Of a stretch of 53,080 nt of DNA, positions 28,120 through 37,381 are shown in pieces. Origin of the DNA: Helicobacter rappini (GTDB lineage Bacteria; Campylobacterota; Campylobacteria; Campylobacterales; Helicobacteraceae). The stretch is from contig NZ_FZPK01000037.1 of assembly GCF_900198625.1 (NCBI RefSeq), positions 1 through 53,080 on the forward strand, written 5' to 3'. Each line of letters opens with the position of its first letter. Within the stretch, counting starts at the first letter, position 1. Under the pieces are notes generated by a model, which saw only the letters and a program-made list of their open reading frames with translations, made no database searches and was not told where the DNA came from. Position numbers and translations under genes: made by a program.

Positions 28120-28128
28120 AATAGCCCC

Positions 28129-28950
28129 CTAAAAACCAAAAAATTTCTTTAAATTACTGATAAAACCATTTGATTGCTTAAAGGTCTCAAATGGCACTTC
28201 TTCCCCTAAGATTCTACGCGAGATTCTCTCATAGGCTAAACCACTCTCTGTTTTTGAAAAAATAGTCGGCTCACCGCTATTTGTAGCCCCAATCACTTTT
28301 TCATCTTCTGGCACGATACCAATCAAAGGCAAGGCTAAGATCTGCAAAACATCATCGCATGATAGCATGTCTTGTTTTGCGACTAATTCTGGTCGCAAAC
28401 GATTTACAATAATATGTTTTTCTAGCTCACTGCCTTGCTTTGCCTTATCACTTTTAGAATCTATGATTCCAACAACACGATCGCTATCTCTTACTGAGCT
28501 AACTTCAGGTGTTACCACAATGATCGCCCTATCAGCCCAAAATATCGTATGCTCAAAACCACTCTCAATACCTGCAGGGCTATCAAGCAAAATATAATCA
28601 AACTCTAGTTTCAGCTTCTCAAGCAACTCTTTGACCTTATCTTTATCAAGTATTGTTTTATCTTTTGTTTGGCTTGCGGGTAGAAAGTAGAGATTTTTTG
28701 CCCTTTTGTGATTGACTATGGCTTGAGAAAGATTGCATTTATTCTCCATCACATCGATCACATCATAGACAATGCGGCGTTCAAGTCCAAGTATCATGTC
28801 AAGATTCCGCAAGCCAATATCAAAATCTACTGCAATGACTTTTTTACCACTCTCACTTAAACCAACACCGATATTTGCAGTAGCAGTAGATTTGCCAACA
28901 CCACCTTTACCTGAAGTGATAGCGATAACAATGCCTTGCTTGTTTCCCAT
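28129..28950 (-). CDS. minD: Septum site-determining ATPase MinD
   Basis: MinD is a membrane-bound ATPase that recruits MinC and is displaced by MinE. The deviant Walker [10 protein letters not shown] is at 14-22 with the signature Lys15. Switch regions [12 protein letters not shown] and [11 protein letters not shown] are intact. The C-terminal membrane-targeting amphipathic helix is present ([11 protein letters not shown]). The length of 273 residues is normal. It is the first gene of minD-minE. The upstream spacer 28951-29158 is AT-rich and should hold the promoter. Confidence 0.96.
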   Translation of the reverse strand: MGNKQGIVIAITSGKGGVGKSTATANIGVGLSESGKKVIAVDFDIGLRNLDMILGLERRIVYDVIDVMENKCNLSQAIVNHKRAKNLYFLPASQTKDKTILDKDKVKELLEKLKLEFDYILLDSPAGIESGFEHTIFWADRAIIVVTPEVSSVRDSDRVVGIIDSKSDKAKQGSELEKHIIVNRLRPELVAKQDMLSCDDVLQILALPLIGIVPEDEKVIGATNSGEPTIFSKTESGLAYERISRRILGEEVPFETFKQSNGFISNLKKFFGF

Positions 28951-29158
28951 TTATGCCCTTTCGTCTTGCTGTGTATTATTGAAAAATGTATTCTAACCAA
29001 ACTTTTAAGACTTTATATAAATTACTATGAAACTTTGAAAAATATTGTAACTTGACAAGTGCTCAAAATATGTTAGCTTATAGCTTGTGTTATAGAATCT
29101 TTTTGGAATGTATAATGACTAGATTCTACATAATTTGGGTTAATCTCTTTATATTGTT

Positions 29159-29662
29159 TTAGAATCTATTATTTGGGTTTGATAGGATAGCATTTCTAGA
29201 GCTTTCTAATAATGCGTCTTCTTCGTTTGATTTTATCTCTTGTGTTTTGGTTTCATCAAAATCTTGCATTGCATTTGATTGCCCAAAGATATTTAACTCT
29301 AGCACATTCATCGCATTCATAAATACGCATATATCACGCACAGCACTATTATTTACCGGGATAGTAATCTGTATAATACTTGCAAAAGGGATAACAACAA
29401 GGCTTGGAAAGTTATCTTTACCAAAACCTGCTTCAAATGACATATCATCTTGCCATATTTCAATGCTTTCAAAGGTAAAACCTGCAAGTATAAAATCTAT
29501 AATAGGGTGAAACTGACTTGAAATCTCTTCGGGTAATTCCGGGTCAAACTGCACTCTATGCCGACTACATTGCACAGAAAAGTGGATATTTTGACTGATA
29601 AGTAGTTGTATAATTTCTCTTGCATGTTTTGCAAGCATGGGTTTTAAATCTTTATTTTGCAT
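29159..29662 (-). CDS. Hypothetical protein with predicted SspB-like fold
   Basis: The 167-residue protein has no signal peptide and no name that I know. Residues 27-105 follow the pattern of the SspB adaptor family of ClpXP, in the alphaproteobacterial form: a His-Phe strand (HFSVQCSRHRVQFD), PELPEEI like VPLPxxL, a strand IIDFILAGFTFESIEI like MTIVLQHQFWDLEV, SFEAGF, and LVVIPFASIIQIT like LTVPFAAVTAF. The acidic, Ser/Asn-rich tail after residue 125 is also like SspB, whose tail docks on ClpX, although the usual hydrophobic ClpX-binding end motif is not obvious. It stands alone between minD and putP. The function is predicted only from pattern similarity. Confidence 0.62.
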   Translation of the reverse strand: MQNKDLKPMLAKHAREIIQLLISQNIHFSVQCSRHRVQFDPELPEEISSQFHPIIDFILAGFTFESIEIWQDDMSFEAGFGKDNFPSLVVIPFASIIQITIPVNNSAVRDICVFMNAMNVLELNIFGQSNAMQDFDETKTQEIKSNEEDALLESSRNAILSNPNNRF

Positions 29663-29726
29663 TGACTTCCTTTATTTGCAATAGCCTAAGATTATACAAA
29701 AAATATGCTAAGAACGATACTTAAGC

Positions 29727-31535
29727 TTAAATATTCCCTGCTTTCATTTCTACCATCATTTTATCAAATGCTTCTTTAGTCCCCGGTCTCACAGGCTGCA
29801 TTAAACTCACAAGAATGATAGCAATACTCGCACATACAAAGCCCGGCACAATCTCATAAATAGGAAAATATGTGTAAAAGAAGTTATTATGCAATACCAC
29901 GACTACCGCACCAGTTATCATACCAGCAATAGCACCCATTCTAGTCATTCGCCGCCAAAATAGAGAAAATAGCACAACACTACCAAAACTCGCACCAAAT
30001 CCAGCCCAGGCATACGCCACAATGCTAAGAATGCTAGAATCTTTATTTGTAGAGATGAAAAACGCAACAAATGACACGACTAAAACACTTGCTCTACTAA
30101 AAAACATAACCTGCTTTGGTGTCGCATCAGTCTTTAGAATCTTTTTGTAAAAATCTTCTGCCACAGTTGAAGCAGATACTAAAAGCTGACTACTCGCTGT
30201 GCTCATAATCGCAGCAAGCAAGGCAGAAAGTAAGATTCCAGTAACCCATGGATTAAAAAGCGTTTGGGACATAATGATAAATATCTTTTCAGGATCGCTA
30301 AAGCTTATATCAAACTTTGTAGCATAAGCTAAGCCCAACATACCCACAAAACACGCACCAATAAGGCTTATAATCATCCATGACATACCTATGATAGTCG
30401 CTGTTGGAATGTCCTTTGTAGAGCGGATAGACATGAAACGCACAATAATATGTGGCTGTCCAAAATAGCCAAGCCCCCAAGCAATAGCAGATATTACACT
30501 AAGCAGCGTAACCCCTTGAAAAAAAGAAAAGTGTGCTTTTTCTTCCATAGAGGCAGTAATAGCAGAATCTATGCTAGAAAGCAAGGATTGAATCTTTTTA
30601 TCAACATCTTTTGGTGGATTTGAGAGAGTTGCATTGATTTCACTAGCTTCATTTGCAAGTGTGCTAAAGTCTTTAGAGTTATTGCTGATTTCGCTTAGAG
30701 TATTTAAAGATTCTATAAGCATGGGTAGATTCTGCTTGATAGTATCAATATCTTTATTGGTTTGTGCTTGTTTGATTTCATCTAAAATTGTATTGACATC
30801 GGTATCAAGGTATTGCTGTGTCTTTAATACTTTTTCATTATGGACTTCATCACTTTTTTGTATATAGCTTTTTGCCTCACTTAAGCCACCGATTTGATTT
30901 AGCATAACAATAGGCACTACAATTAAGGCTAACATCATAAGCACACCTTGCAAAAGATCAGTCCAGCAAACCGCCAAATATCCACCAAAAAAAGTATAAA
31001 TAACGATAATTCCAGCACCAATCATAAGTGATATTTGATAATCAATATGGAAAGTTTGCTCAAAAAGTTTTGCCCCAGCAATAAGCCCAGATGAGATATA
31101 AAACACAAAAAACACAAGGATAACAATCGCTGAAATAAGTCGCAAAATATGCTTATCATCAGAGAATCTTGTCTCAAAATAATCCGGGATAGTGATTGAA
31201 TTATCAATGACTTCTGTATAGATTCTAAGTCTTTTTGCCACAAAAAGCCAGTTTAAAAACATGCCAATGCTAAGCCCAATGGCAATCCATGCGTTTAAAA
31301 GCCCTGCAACATACAATGCCCCGGGCAGACCCATAAGTAGCCAACTACTCATATCAGACGCCCCAGCAGATAAGGCACTCACCGCTGGACCCATACTTCT
31401 TCCACCAAGGAAAAATTCTTCAGGATTTTTTGTCTTTCGCCAAAAATATAATCCAATACCTATCATTACCACAGCATATAAGCCAAAAGTAGCAAAAATA
31501 GGGAAGCCTAGACTTTGCACTTCAAGTGTATTCAT
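29727..31535 (-). CDS. putP: Sodium/proline symporter with a large extra loop
   Basis: PutP imports proline with sodium across the inner membrane. Proline is a preferred carbon source in Helicobacter. The protein has the solute-sodium-symporter pattern: [41 protein letters not shown], and [18 protein letters not shown]. Twelve to thirteen helices are visible. At 602 residues it is about 100 longer than the usual ~500. The excess is a polar, helical segment from about residue 226 to 333 (from [13 protein letters not shown] to ITASMEEKA) that replaces a short loop before [10 protein letters not shown]. Its composition suggests a coiled coil rather than membrane. The gene appears monocistronic. 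Confidence 0.92.
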   Translation of the reverse strand: MNTLEVQSLGFPIFATFGLYAVVMIGIGLYFWRKTKNPEEFFLGGRSMGPAVSALSAGASDMSSWLLMGLPGALYVAGLLNAWIAIGLSIGMFLNWLFVAKRLRIYTEVIDNSITIPDYFETRFSDDKHILRLISAIVILVFFVFYISSGLIAGAKLFEQTFHIDYQISLMIGAGIIVIYTFFGGYLAVCWTDLLQGVLMMLALIVVPIVMLNQIGGLSEAKSYIQKSDEVHNEKVLKTQQYLDTDVNTILDEIKQAQTNKDIDTIKQNLPMLIESLNTLSEISNNSKDFSTLANEASEINATLSNPPKDVDKKIQSLLSSIDSAITASMEEKAHFSFFQGVTLLSVISAIAWGLGYFGQPHIIVRFMSIRSTKDIPTATIIGMSWMIISLIGACFVGMLGLAYATKFDISFSDPEKIFIIMSQTLFNPWVTGILLSALLAAIMSTASSQLLVSASTVAEDFYKKILKTDATPKQVMFFSRASVLVVSFVAFFISTNKDSSILSIVAYAWAGFGASFGSVVLFSLFWRRMTRMGAIAGMITGAVVVVLHNNFFYTYFPIYEIVPGFVCASIAIILVSLMQPVRPGTKEAFDKMMVEMKAGNI

Positions 31536-31792
31536 AATATCTCCTATATAAAGTTAATTTTCATGGCATTAAGACTTCATAATAGTATAAGTTGTTAAAT
31601 CTGTTTCTATTTGTCTTCGAAAAAAGTGGATTAAATACAATAAGTAACATTTATACAGAATCTAAAGTGAATGTATAACGCAGAAACATGATTAAAAATA
31701 TGAATAAAATCTTTCTTATGGAGTCCTTGAGTGGTTAGAAACTCTATATAACCAAATGAAGTTATATAAAATACATATTAAGACTAAACACA

Positions 31793-32632
31793 TTATTTTT
31801 GCGTTCTACCACATATCCTATATACAAAATGCACGATAGGCGTTAAGATTCCATATTGATGAGTGCGTAAAATGCGTGAGAGATAATCGCCTATGCTTTG
31901 CACACATTGCACCATGATAATTAGCACAATCACGCAGGAATACAATACATCAAGTCTAGAATCATAAAAGCCATACTTAATAGCCAAGTCGCCTAAACCA
32001 CCACCACCAACGCTACCAGCCATAGCAGAAAAGCCGATAATCGCAATAATTGCGATTGTAGCAGCATTAATGAGTGAAGGAAGAGATTCTGCTATCATCA
32101 TAAAGATTACTTCTAGCTTACTCGCTCCCATGCTTAAAGTCGCCTCTATTATGCCATGATTGACTTCCTCTAATGCCCCCTCAAAAAGTCTCGCTACAAA
32201 TGGTATAGCAGCAATAGATAAGGCAAAAGAAGCCGCATCAGGTCCTATACTAGTCCCAATTAGCATTTTTGAGATAGGCAGCAAGGCAACGATTAGCACA
32301 ATAAAAGGAAACGATCGTATAGTATTTACTATCATGCCTAGAATCTTATTAAAAGTTGGCGCACTTAAAAGAGAGTTTTTTTTGGTAATAGTAAGAATCA
32401 CACCTAAAGGAAGCCCAAATAAGATTGTAAAAAAGCTTGATAAAAACACCATATATAATGTCTCAAATGTGCCTTCCATAAGTAAATCTATCACATCAAA
32501 TATTCTTGCCGCAGTATCTTCATCACTAAAAAGTAGATAGCAAAGCACTTGTAGTGATGAGCTGACTTCATCATCACTTAAGGCTTGTGGTAGTTGAAAA
32601 AAGTTTAGAATCCATGGTTGTGCTTCTTGCAT
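31793..32632 (-). CDS. metI: Methionine-type ABC transporter permease
   Basis: This inner-membrane permease is of the MetNI type, importing methionine or, in some Helicobacter, other small ligands. The 279-residue product is longer than the usual ~217. Residues 1-45 are a polar N-terminal extension. The permease domain has five to six helices, including ETLYMVFLSSFFTILFGLPLG, IVNTIRSFPFIVLIVALLP and the EAA-loop region (EATLSMGASKLEVIFMMIAE). It follows metN by 16 bases. No MetQ binding-protein gene is beside the pair, as I recall for H. pylori. Confidence 0.9.
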   Translation of the reverse strand: MQEAQPWILNFFQLPQALSDDEVSSSLQVLCYLLFSDEDTAARIFDVIDLLMEGTFETLYMVFLSSFFTILFGLPLGVILTITKKNSLLSAPTFNKILGMIVNTIRSFPFIVLIVALLPISKMLIGTSIGPDAASFALSIAAIPFVARLFEGALEEVNHGIIEATLSMGASKLEVIFMMIAESLPSLINAATIAIIAIIGFSAMAGSVGGGGLGDLAIKYGFYDSRLDVLYSCVIVLIIMVQCVQSIGDYLSRILRTHQYGILTPIVHFVYRICGRTQK

Positions 32633-32648
32633 AGTAATCCCTTATATT

Positions 32649-33692
32649 TTAGTCTTTTATTATAGAATCTTGTATATCTTTAGCCTTACTCTTAACTAAA
32701 TCCTGCAAAGATTCTATAATTAAGCCCTTACTTCTTAGATACTCAATCGCTCTCTCTCTTGCTTGTAGGTCATCACCAAAATCAACGATTAAATGCCCCA
32801 CTTCAGCCGTTGCAAGTGCTTCAATATTACCTGCTAAAATATTTACATTTACATTAAATTTTCTAATAATTTCAGCAATTAAAGGCTCGTGGATATATTC
32901 GCCAACAAATGAGATTTTATACGCATTCTTATGTGATTTTTGCAAGATTTCTTCTTGTGATAATGCAGGGAGAAAAGAGATTAATTCTTTTGTTACTTCA
33001 TGCTTTGGATTTGCAAAGATTTGTTCGACTTGCCCTTCTTCTACAATCACGCCATTACTCATCACACACATGCTATTACAAATTGATCGCACCACTTCTA
33101 TTTGGTGCGTAATCATAACAATGGTTAATCCAAGCTTCCTTTGTATATCCTGTAAAAGTTGCAGAATGGATTGTGTAGTTTTAGTATCAAGTGCGCTTGT
33201 AGCCTCATCGCATAATAGAATCTTTGGGTGATTTGCTAATGCCCTTGCTATCGCTATCCTTTGCTTCTGTCCGCCACTTAGCTGATTTGGATAAAAGTCT
33301 GCTTTATCTTCTAAGCCCACTAACTCTAAAAGCTCACTCACACGCGATCTAATATCAGTCTTTTTCCACTTCGCTATCTCTAAGGCAAAGGCTACATTGC
33401 CAAATACATTTCTAGAATCTAAAAGATTAAAATGCTGAAAAATCATGCCTATTTTTTGCCTTGCTTTTTGCAGACTAGATTCTTTTAGCGTTAAGATATT
33501 TGTCCCATCGATTATTACTTCGCCTGTGCTTGGTGTCTCTAGCTTATTTATAAGACGCACGAGTGTGGATTTCCCCGCACCAGAATAGCCGATAATCCCC
33601 ATAATATCCCCCTTTTTTACTTGAAGATTTAAGGGTTTAATCGCTTGGAATCCATTCGCATAAGTCTTTGTAATATCTTTTAGTATAATCAC
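32649..33692 (-). CDS. metN: Methionine-type ABC transporter ATP-binding protein
   Basis: This ATPase partners with MetI. Walker A GYSGAGKST, signature LSGGQKQRIAIARAL, Walker B LLCDEATSALD and the switch His in MITHQIE are all intact. A C-terminal regulatory NIL/ACT-type domain follows (about residues 250-347: KISFVGEYIHEPLIAEIIRK). In MetN this domain senses methionine and shuts the transporter. The start is put at the GTG at 33692 (VIILKDITKTYANG) because AAGG lies six bases upstream. An in-frame TTG at 33740 would add 16 residues without a good site. The length is then 347 residues, normal for MetN. Confidence 0.92.
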   Translation of the reverse strand: MIILKDITKTYANGFQAIKPLNLQVKKGDIMGIIGYSGAGKSTLVRLINKLETPSTGEVIIDGTNILTLKESSLQKARQKIGMIFQHFNLLDSRNVFGNVAFALEIAKWKKTDIRSRVSELLELVGLEDKADFYPNQLSGGQKQRIAIARALANHPKILLCDEATSALDTKTTQSILQLLQDIQRKLGLTIVMITHQIEVVRSICNSMCVMSNGVIVEEGQVEQIFANPKHEVTKELISFLPALSQEEILQKSHKNAYKISFVGEYIHEPLIAEIIRKFNVNVNILAGNIEALATAEVGHLIVDFGDDLQARERAIEYLRSKGLIIESLQDLVKSKAKDIQDSIIKD

Positions 33693-33938
33693 TTTGTGCC
33701 TTAATCGCTCTAATCTATTTTTATAGGGTCTTAAATACAATAAATAAAAGCTGGAATAATAGCATATTTTTATAAATACGATATGTAATTATTGTTTTTT
33801 ATCTCGTTTTAGCTAAAATTTATTTTACTATTAAAAATGATAATGAGTAGAATTTGTAGAAATTTGGAATCTTTACTACAATATGTTGTGTAATAAAACT
33901 ATATAAAAATTGTCATTAATATGTTATTTATTATGATA

Positions 33939-33947
33939 TGGTAGAAT
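33939..33947 (+). promoter_or_regulatory. Extended -10 promoter element
   Basis: TGGTAGAAT matches the extended -10 pattern (TG-N-TANAAT), with TAGAAT at 33942-33947. Transcription would start near 33954, about 40 bases before the ATG of the outer-membrane protein gene at 33993. Confidence 0.55.
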
Positions 33948-33992
33948 CACCGCCGTATTTTCATTAACATTTTTAACATTTGGGAGAGTGAT

Positions 33993-34703
33993 ATGAAGGT
34001 TTGTGATACAAAACCACTTGTAAGTGTAAATACCTTGAAAAAGCTTCTTGCTTCATTGAGTATATGTGCGTGTTTATCAATGCTAACCTATGCAGATGAA
34101 AGCAATGATTCTACTGATACTAACGGAGAAAATCAAAATAAAATTGTGCTAGGGATCTTTGGTGGTGGTAGTCTTATGCAAATGTCATCAGAATATTACA
34201 ACACAACTCGCCCCTATGATGATTTACCCGGCGATCATGATAAAAGCTTGTTTGGGGCAAGCTATGGAGCAAAAGTTGGCTATGATATGTATTTTCTCAC
34301 TCGTCATGGTGTAAGAATCTATATTGATTATATGAACTCATACTTTAATAGCAATGAAAGGACACTTGGTTCATATAACATGCACACAATTGGACTTAAT
34401 GCGGATTATCGCTTTGTTATCACAGGGGGACTAAGTGCGTTTGCTGGGGCAGGACTAGCTCATAATATTATTCATACTCAACACCTTGGCAATATGAATG
34501 CCTTTGGTGGTAGCATTAATGCTGGGGTGGCTTATGCCTTATCCTTTCTTGAGTTTGAATTTAGAATCCGCTATTTAATCTATGATATACCAGAGAAAAG
34601 CTCAAACTATCTACCAAACATTATGGGACAACAAACGAAATATCATACGGTAGAATTAAACAGCCCCTTTAGCTTTCATTTAGGGGTGAATTTTAGATTC
34701 TAA
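33993..34703 (+). CDS. Small outer-membrane beta-barrel protein
   Basis: The 236-residue protein has a signal peptide in about the first 35 residues (LLASLSICACLSMLTYADE). It then has alternating strands typical of an eight-stranded barrel (LGIFGGGSLMQM, YGAKVGYDMYF, HTIGLNADYRFVI, HLGVNFRF). It ends in Phe, the usual outer-membrane insertion signal. It belongs to the diverse set of Helicobacter small outer-membrane proteins. The ligand or role is not evident. An extended -10 promoter lies upstream (33939) and a strong hairpin downstream (34747), so it is a single-gene unit. A GGGAG ribosome site precedes the ATG. Confidence 0.82.
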   Translation: MKVCDTKPLVSVNTLKKLLASLSICACLSMLTYADESNDSTDTNGENQNKIVLGIFGGGSLMQMSSEYYNTTRPYDDLPGDHDKSLFGASYGAKVGYDMYFLTRHGVRIYIDYMNSYFNSNERTLGSYNMHTIGLNADYRFVITGGLSAFAGAGLAHNIIHTQHLGNMNAFGGSINAGVAYALSFLEFEFRIRYLIYDIPEKSSNYLPNIMGQQTKYHTVELNSPFSFHLGVNFRF

Positions 34704-34746
34704 CCCACTTCAATCCATAGCACAAAAAGCAAACTAAGAATTGCTT

Positions 34747-34790
34747 AAAGCTTAAAGAGATTTTATGTTTATAGAATCTCTTTAAGCTTT
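34747..34790. terminator. Bidirectional hairpin terminator
   Basis: AAAGCTTAAAGAGATT (34747-34762) pairs perfectly over 16 bases with AATCTCTTTAAGCTTT (34775-34790) around a 12-base loop. It lies between the convergent outer-membrane protein and TrmN6-like genes and can serve both strands, although T runs are short on each side. Confidence 0.8.
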
Positions 34791-34853
34791 AGTCTTTCAT
34801 GCTTTTTAAATTCTAAAAACCATACATACTTGCAATGCGGCGATTCTATTTAT

Positions 34854-35945
34854 CTATATATAACGCAATAAATTTTCCCATACAATATCATCATAAGCAA
34901 CCTTAATGCTTTGTGTATGTGCAGCTTTGTAAATAGACAACACTTCATCTGTATTATCTTGCTGGGCTAGTCCTTTGTGTGTGATTAATGGGGGTAAAAT
35001 GCGTGTTTGGGCTTTGCTATTATGCCTTGCACAAATAAGCACAAGGGTAGAATCCTTTTCCATGCGAGGATATACAAAACGCAAAGATTCAACTCCAAAA
35101 CCAAAAGCCCTTAAAGATTCTAAAACCTCTGGAAGCATAGCAGGAGCATAACAAAAGATAAATTTAGCGTGTGGTTTTAACACTCTTTTTGCGAGTTTTA
35201 ACATTGTAGAAAGCGGTAAAAAGTGGCTTTGTGTGGCTTGTGCTTTAAAGGGATTGTTTGATTGCAAAGTCTGTGTGTGATAAAAGGGTGGATTACTTAT
35301 AATAAGATCAAAATAAGGCAGTGAAGTGATATCTGCATATTGTGGTGCTACATGTTTTGTGTCTTCATTATGGTGGCTTACTTGACTTTGAGTGGGATTT
35401 AGATTATTCTTATTTTGAGTTATTGTTGAAAAATCTCTTTTAGATTCCATATTTGATGTTTTATTTCGTTCAACATGACAAGCTTTAGAATCCTTAATCT
35501 TAGAACATAAAAGCGGTGTTTCTAAAGATAAAGAATCTAACGATAAAACTTCTTTAAACTGAGTTTCTACTAGCATAGATTCTGACTTTTTATTATTGTA
35601 AAGCATATTTTCATGCAGTTCTTTTAATAGATCTTTAGATTGGATAAGCATATTGCAATCAGCATGGATAACGATAGAATCTATATGATTTATCTGTGCA
35701 TTTTTAGCATTCATAAGTGCATATTCTCTTTGCTTCTCAATTTAATACAGCGTTATAGCTTTTGATCTCGTACAAAGCAGCCCGATTATACCGCTGCCAC
35801 TCCCAAGCTCAAGCACTTTTGCCCTAGATTTTATGTGTGGCAGTATAAAATCCCATAAAAACAAACTATCGCTATTATAGCAATAGCCCTCTGCTATTTG
35901 ATAGATTTTTAATCGCCTTTTCATTGCTACTTGATTATCTCTCAT
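34854..35945 (-). pseudogene. TrmN6-like adenine-N6 methyltransferase, in-frame stop
   Basis: The reading frame from 35945 to 34854 encodes a class I methyltransferase like TrmN6 (tRNA1-Val A37 N6-methylation). The N-terminal part has KRRLKIYQIAEGYCYNSD and the SAM motif VLELGSGSGIIGLL. The later part has the catalytic NPPF motif (DLIISNPPFYHTQ). A TAA at 35742-35744 interrupts the frame just after AITLY. The same frame continues IEKQREYALMNAKNAQ, exactly as expected, so this is a nonsense change (probably CAA to TAA) rather than a frameshift. A second oddity is a disordered segment of about 105 residues before the NPPF motif that carries a palindromic repeat. It overlaps murI by 11 bases. 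The C-terminal part alone could be translated from the ATG at 35714. Confidence 0.8.
35409..35482 (-). repeat. Palindromic element, copy B (inside the TrmN6-like gene)
   Basis: Read on the minus strand it begins CTTGTCATGTTGAAC and ends CTCAAAATAAG, the degraded inverted arms of the element at 6164-6243. Its translation, ACHVERNKTSN...KRDFSTITQNK, lines up with copy A in the same reading frame. The host gene is unrelated to the copy A host. Confidence 0.7.
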
Positions 35946-36711
35946 TCATTATATATGTGCCTTCTTTAAGCCATAGTTTTGCAGTGCTTTTTAGCCTTGC
36001 TACATTATCACTTGCAAAAAAGTCAATGAGATTTTTTGAGTTTTTCTCTATTTTGAAATGCTCTCTTACATAACATGCGATCGCCTCACCAGAGTGGATA
36101 AACTTCACATCACTGCCAAAATATTTTTGCATGGGCAGCAATAAAAGTGGAAAATGCGTGCAACCTAGTATCACCACATCAGGCTTTAAAGTCGGTGGGA
36201 AATAATGTCTTAATACAGAATCTACAACCTCACCGCTAAATACATGCTCTTCAACTAAGCTTACAAAAAGATTTGTCGCAAGGCTTGTGATATTTGTGTA
36301 GCCTAGATTCCGCAGACTTTTCGCGTAATTATCTGATTTTATCGTGGCTTCTGTGGCTATTACAAGTATGTGCTTATCCTTTGCTATGTGCTGCTGCGTG
36401 AGTGCGGCAATGCCAGATTCTATAACGCCTATAATGGGGATTTTAGAGCATTCCTGCATCGCATGCAGGGCATGGGCTGAAGCGGTATTACACGCCACCA
36501 CAAGTAAATCAAGCCCAAAATTTGAAAAAAACTCCAAAGCCTCCAGCGAAAAGCGGCGGATAGTCTCTGTATCCTTATTACCATAAGGCACACGCGCCGT
36601 ATCGCCATAATATACGATGTGATTAAAGCCAACTTCTTCAATGAGACTTTTTAGCACGGTTAGCCCCCCCGCACCACTATCAAAAATGCCGATATTATTA
36701 ATTGTTTGCAT
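35935..36711 (-). CDS. murI: Glutamate racemase
   Basis: MurI makes D-glutamate for peptidoglycan in the cytoplasm. The two catalytic cysteines are in place: VVACNTASA (Cys74) and LGCTHFPLL (Cys184). The family signatures FDSGAGGLTVLKSL and GDTARVPYGNK are also present. At 258 residues it has the normal Helicobacter length. The end overlaps the start of the TrmN6-like gene by 11 bases. The neighbours match the H. pylori order HP0549-HP0548, from memory. The start is adjacent to a divergent ogt gene, so the 54-base spacer 36712-36765 must hold both promoters. Confidence 0.96.
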   Translation of the reverse strand: MQTINNIGIFDSGAGGLTVLKSLIEEVGFNHIVYYGDTARVPYGNKDTETIRRFSLEALEFFSNFGLDLLVVACNTASAHALHAMQECSKIPIIGVIESGIAALTQQHIAKDKHILVIATEATIKSDNYAKSLRNLGYTNITSLATNLFVSLVEEHVFSGEVVDSVLRHYFPPTLKPDVVILGCTHFPLLLLPMQKYFGSDVKFIHSGEAIACYVREHFKIEKNSKNLIDFFASDNVARLKSTAKLWLKEGTYIMNER

Positions 36712-36765
36712 ATATTACCTATTATTTAGAATCTAAAATGTAATTGTAGCGTAAAAGGACAGAGT

Positions 36766-37287
36766 ATGCTAAATCACTATGGCGGACTATATAAAAGCTT
36801 AATTGGCGATATAGGCATTATGATATATAAAGATAGGATTGTGAATATAGAGATTTTTGCTAAAGACGCAAAACCGCTGCATAGCATTGAAACATATAAG
36901 AATTTAAAAGAAAATCCCATAAGCAAACAAACAATCAAGGCTTTAACACTTTATCTATCAGGTAAGATTCCACTTGATATGCAGCATAAAAGTAATATTT
37001 CATTGCAATTATTTCTCAATGGAAGTGTGTTTCAAAAAGATGTATGGAATGCACTCTTACGCATTCCCTATGGTGAAACAAGGAGTTACAAAGATATTGC
37101 CAAAGAGATTGGAAAGCCAAATGCTATGCGCGCTGTTGGTAGTGCATGTAAAAAGAATCCAATATTGTTTTTTATCCCTTGTCATCGCGTTATAAATAGT
37201 AATGGAAATATGGGCGGTTATCGTGCAGGACTTGATATTAAGAAACATTTGCTTATGCTTGAAACAGGGGTAAAATTTACAATTTAA
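36766..37287 (+). CDS. ogt: Methylated-DNA-protein-cysteine methyltransferase
   Basis: This suicide enzyme removes O6-alkyl groups from guanine. The acceptor cysteine is in FFIPCHRVI (Cys139). The preceding helix has the arginine finger (AMRAVGSAC), and the C-terminal part has GGYRAGLDIKKHLL. The wing FQKDVWNALLRIPYGETRSY is typical. The N-terminal domain is short and poorly conserved, so the length of 173 residues is normal for Ogt rather than Ada. It is divergent from murI and lies 189 bases before proS. Confidence 0.93.
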   Translation: MLNHYGGLYKSLIGDIGIMIYKDRIVNIEIFAKDAKPLHSIETYKNLKENPISKQTIKALTLYLSGKIPLDMQHKSNISLQLFLNGSVFQKDVWNALLRIPYGETRSYKDIAKEIGKPNAMRAVGSACKKNPILFFIPCHRVINSNGNMGGYRAGLDIKKHLLMLETGVKFTI

Positions 37288-37361
37288 GAGAGGAGCATAT
37301 TTAATGCCTATTGTTTGCATATACACCAAACATTTAGAATCTAATCTTCAACAACTTAGGC

Positions 37362-37367
37362 TATAAT
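37362..37367 (+). promoter_or_regulatory. Probable proS -10 box
   Basis: A perfect TATAAT in GGCTATAATAAG. Transcription from here would give a proS leader of about 100 bases that includes the two hairpins at 37382-37445. Confidence 0.6.
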
Positions 37368-37381
37368 AAGCACTTTTAGGC

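Noticed and set aside
31745-31768. Inverted repeat TATATAAC ... GTTATATA between putP and metI
   Set aside because: Eight AT-rich pairs with no T run. Expected by chance in spacers of this composition.
33834-33847. AAAATGATAATGAG resembles half of a Fur box upstream of the small outer-membrane protein gene
   Set aside because: Only one half-site matches, it lies more than 90 bases before the -10 box, and such AT-rich words are common here.
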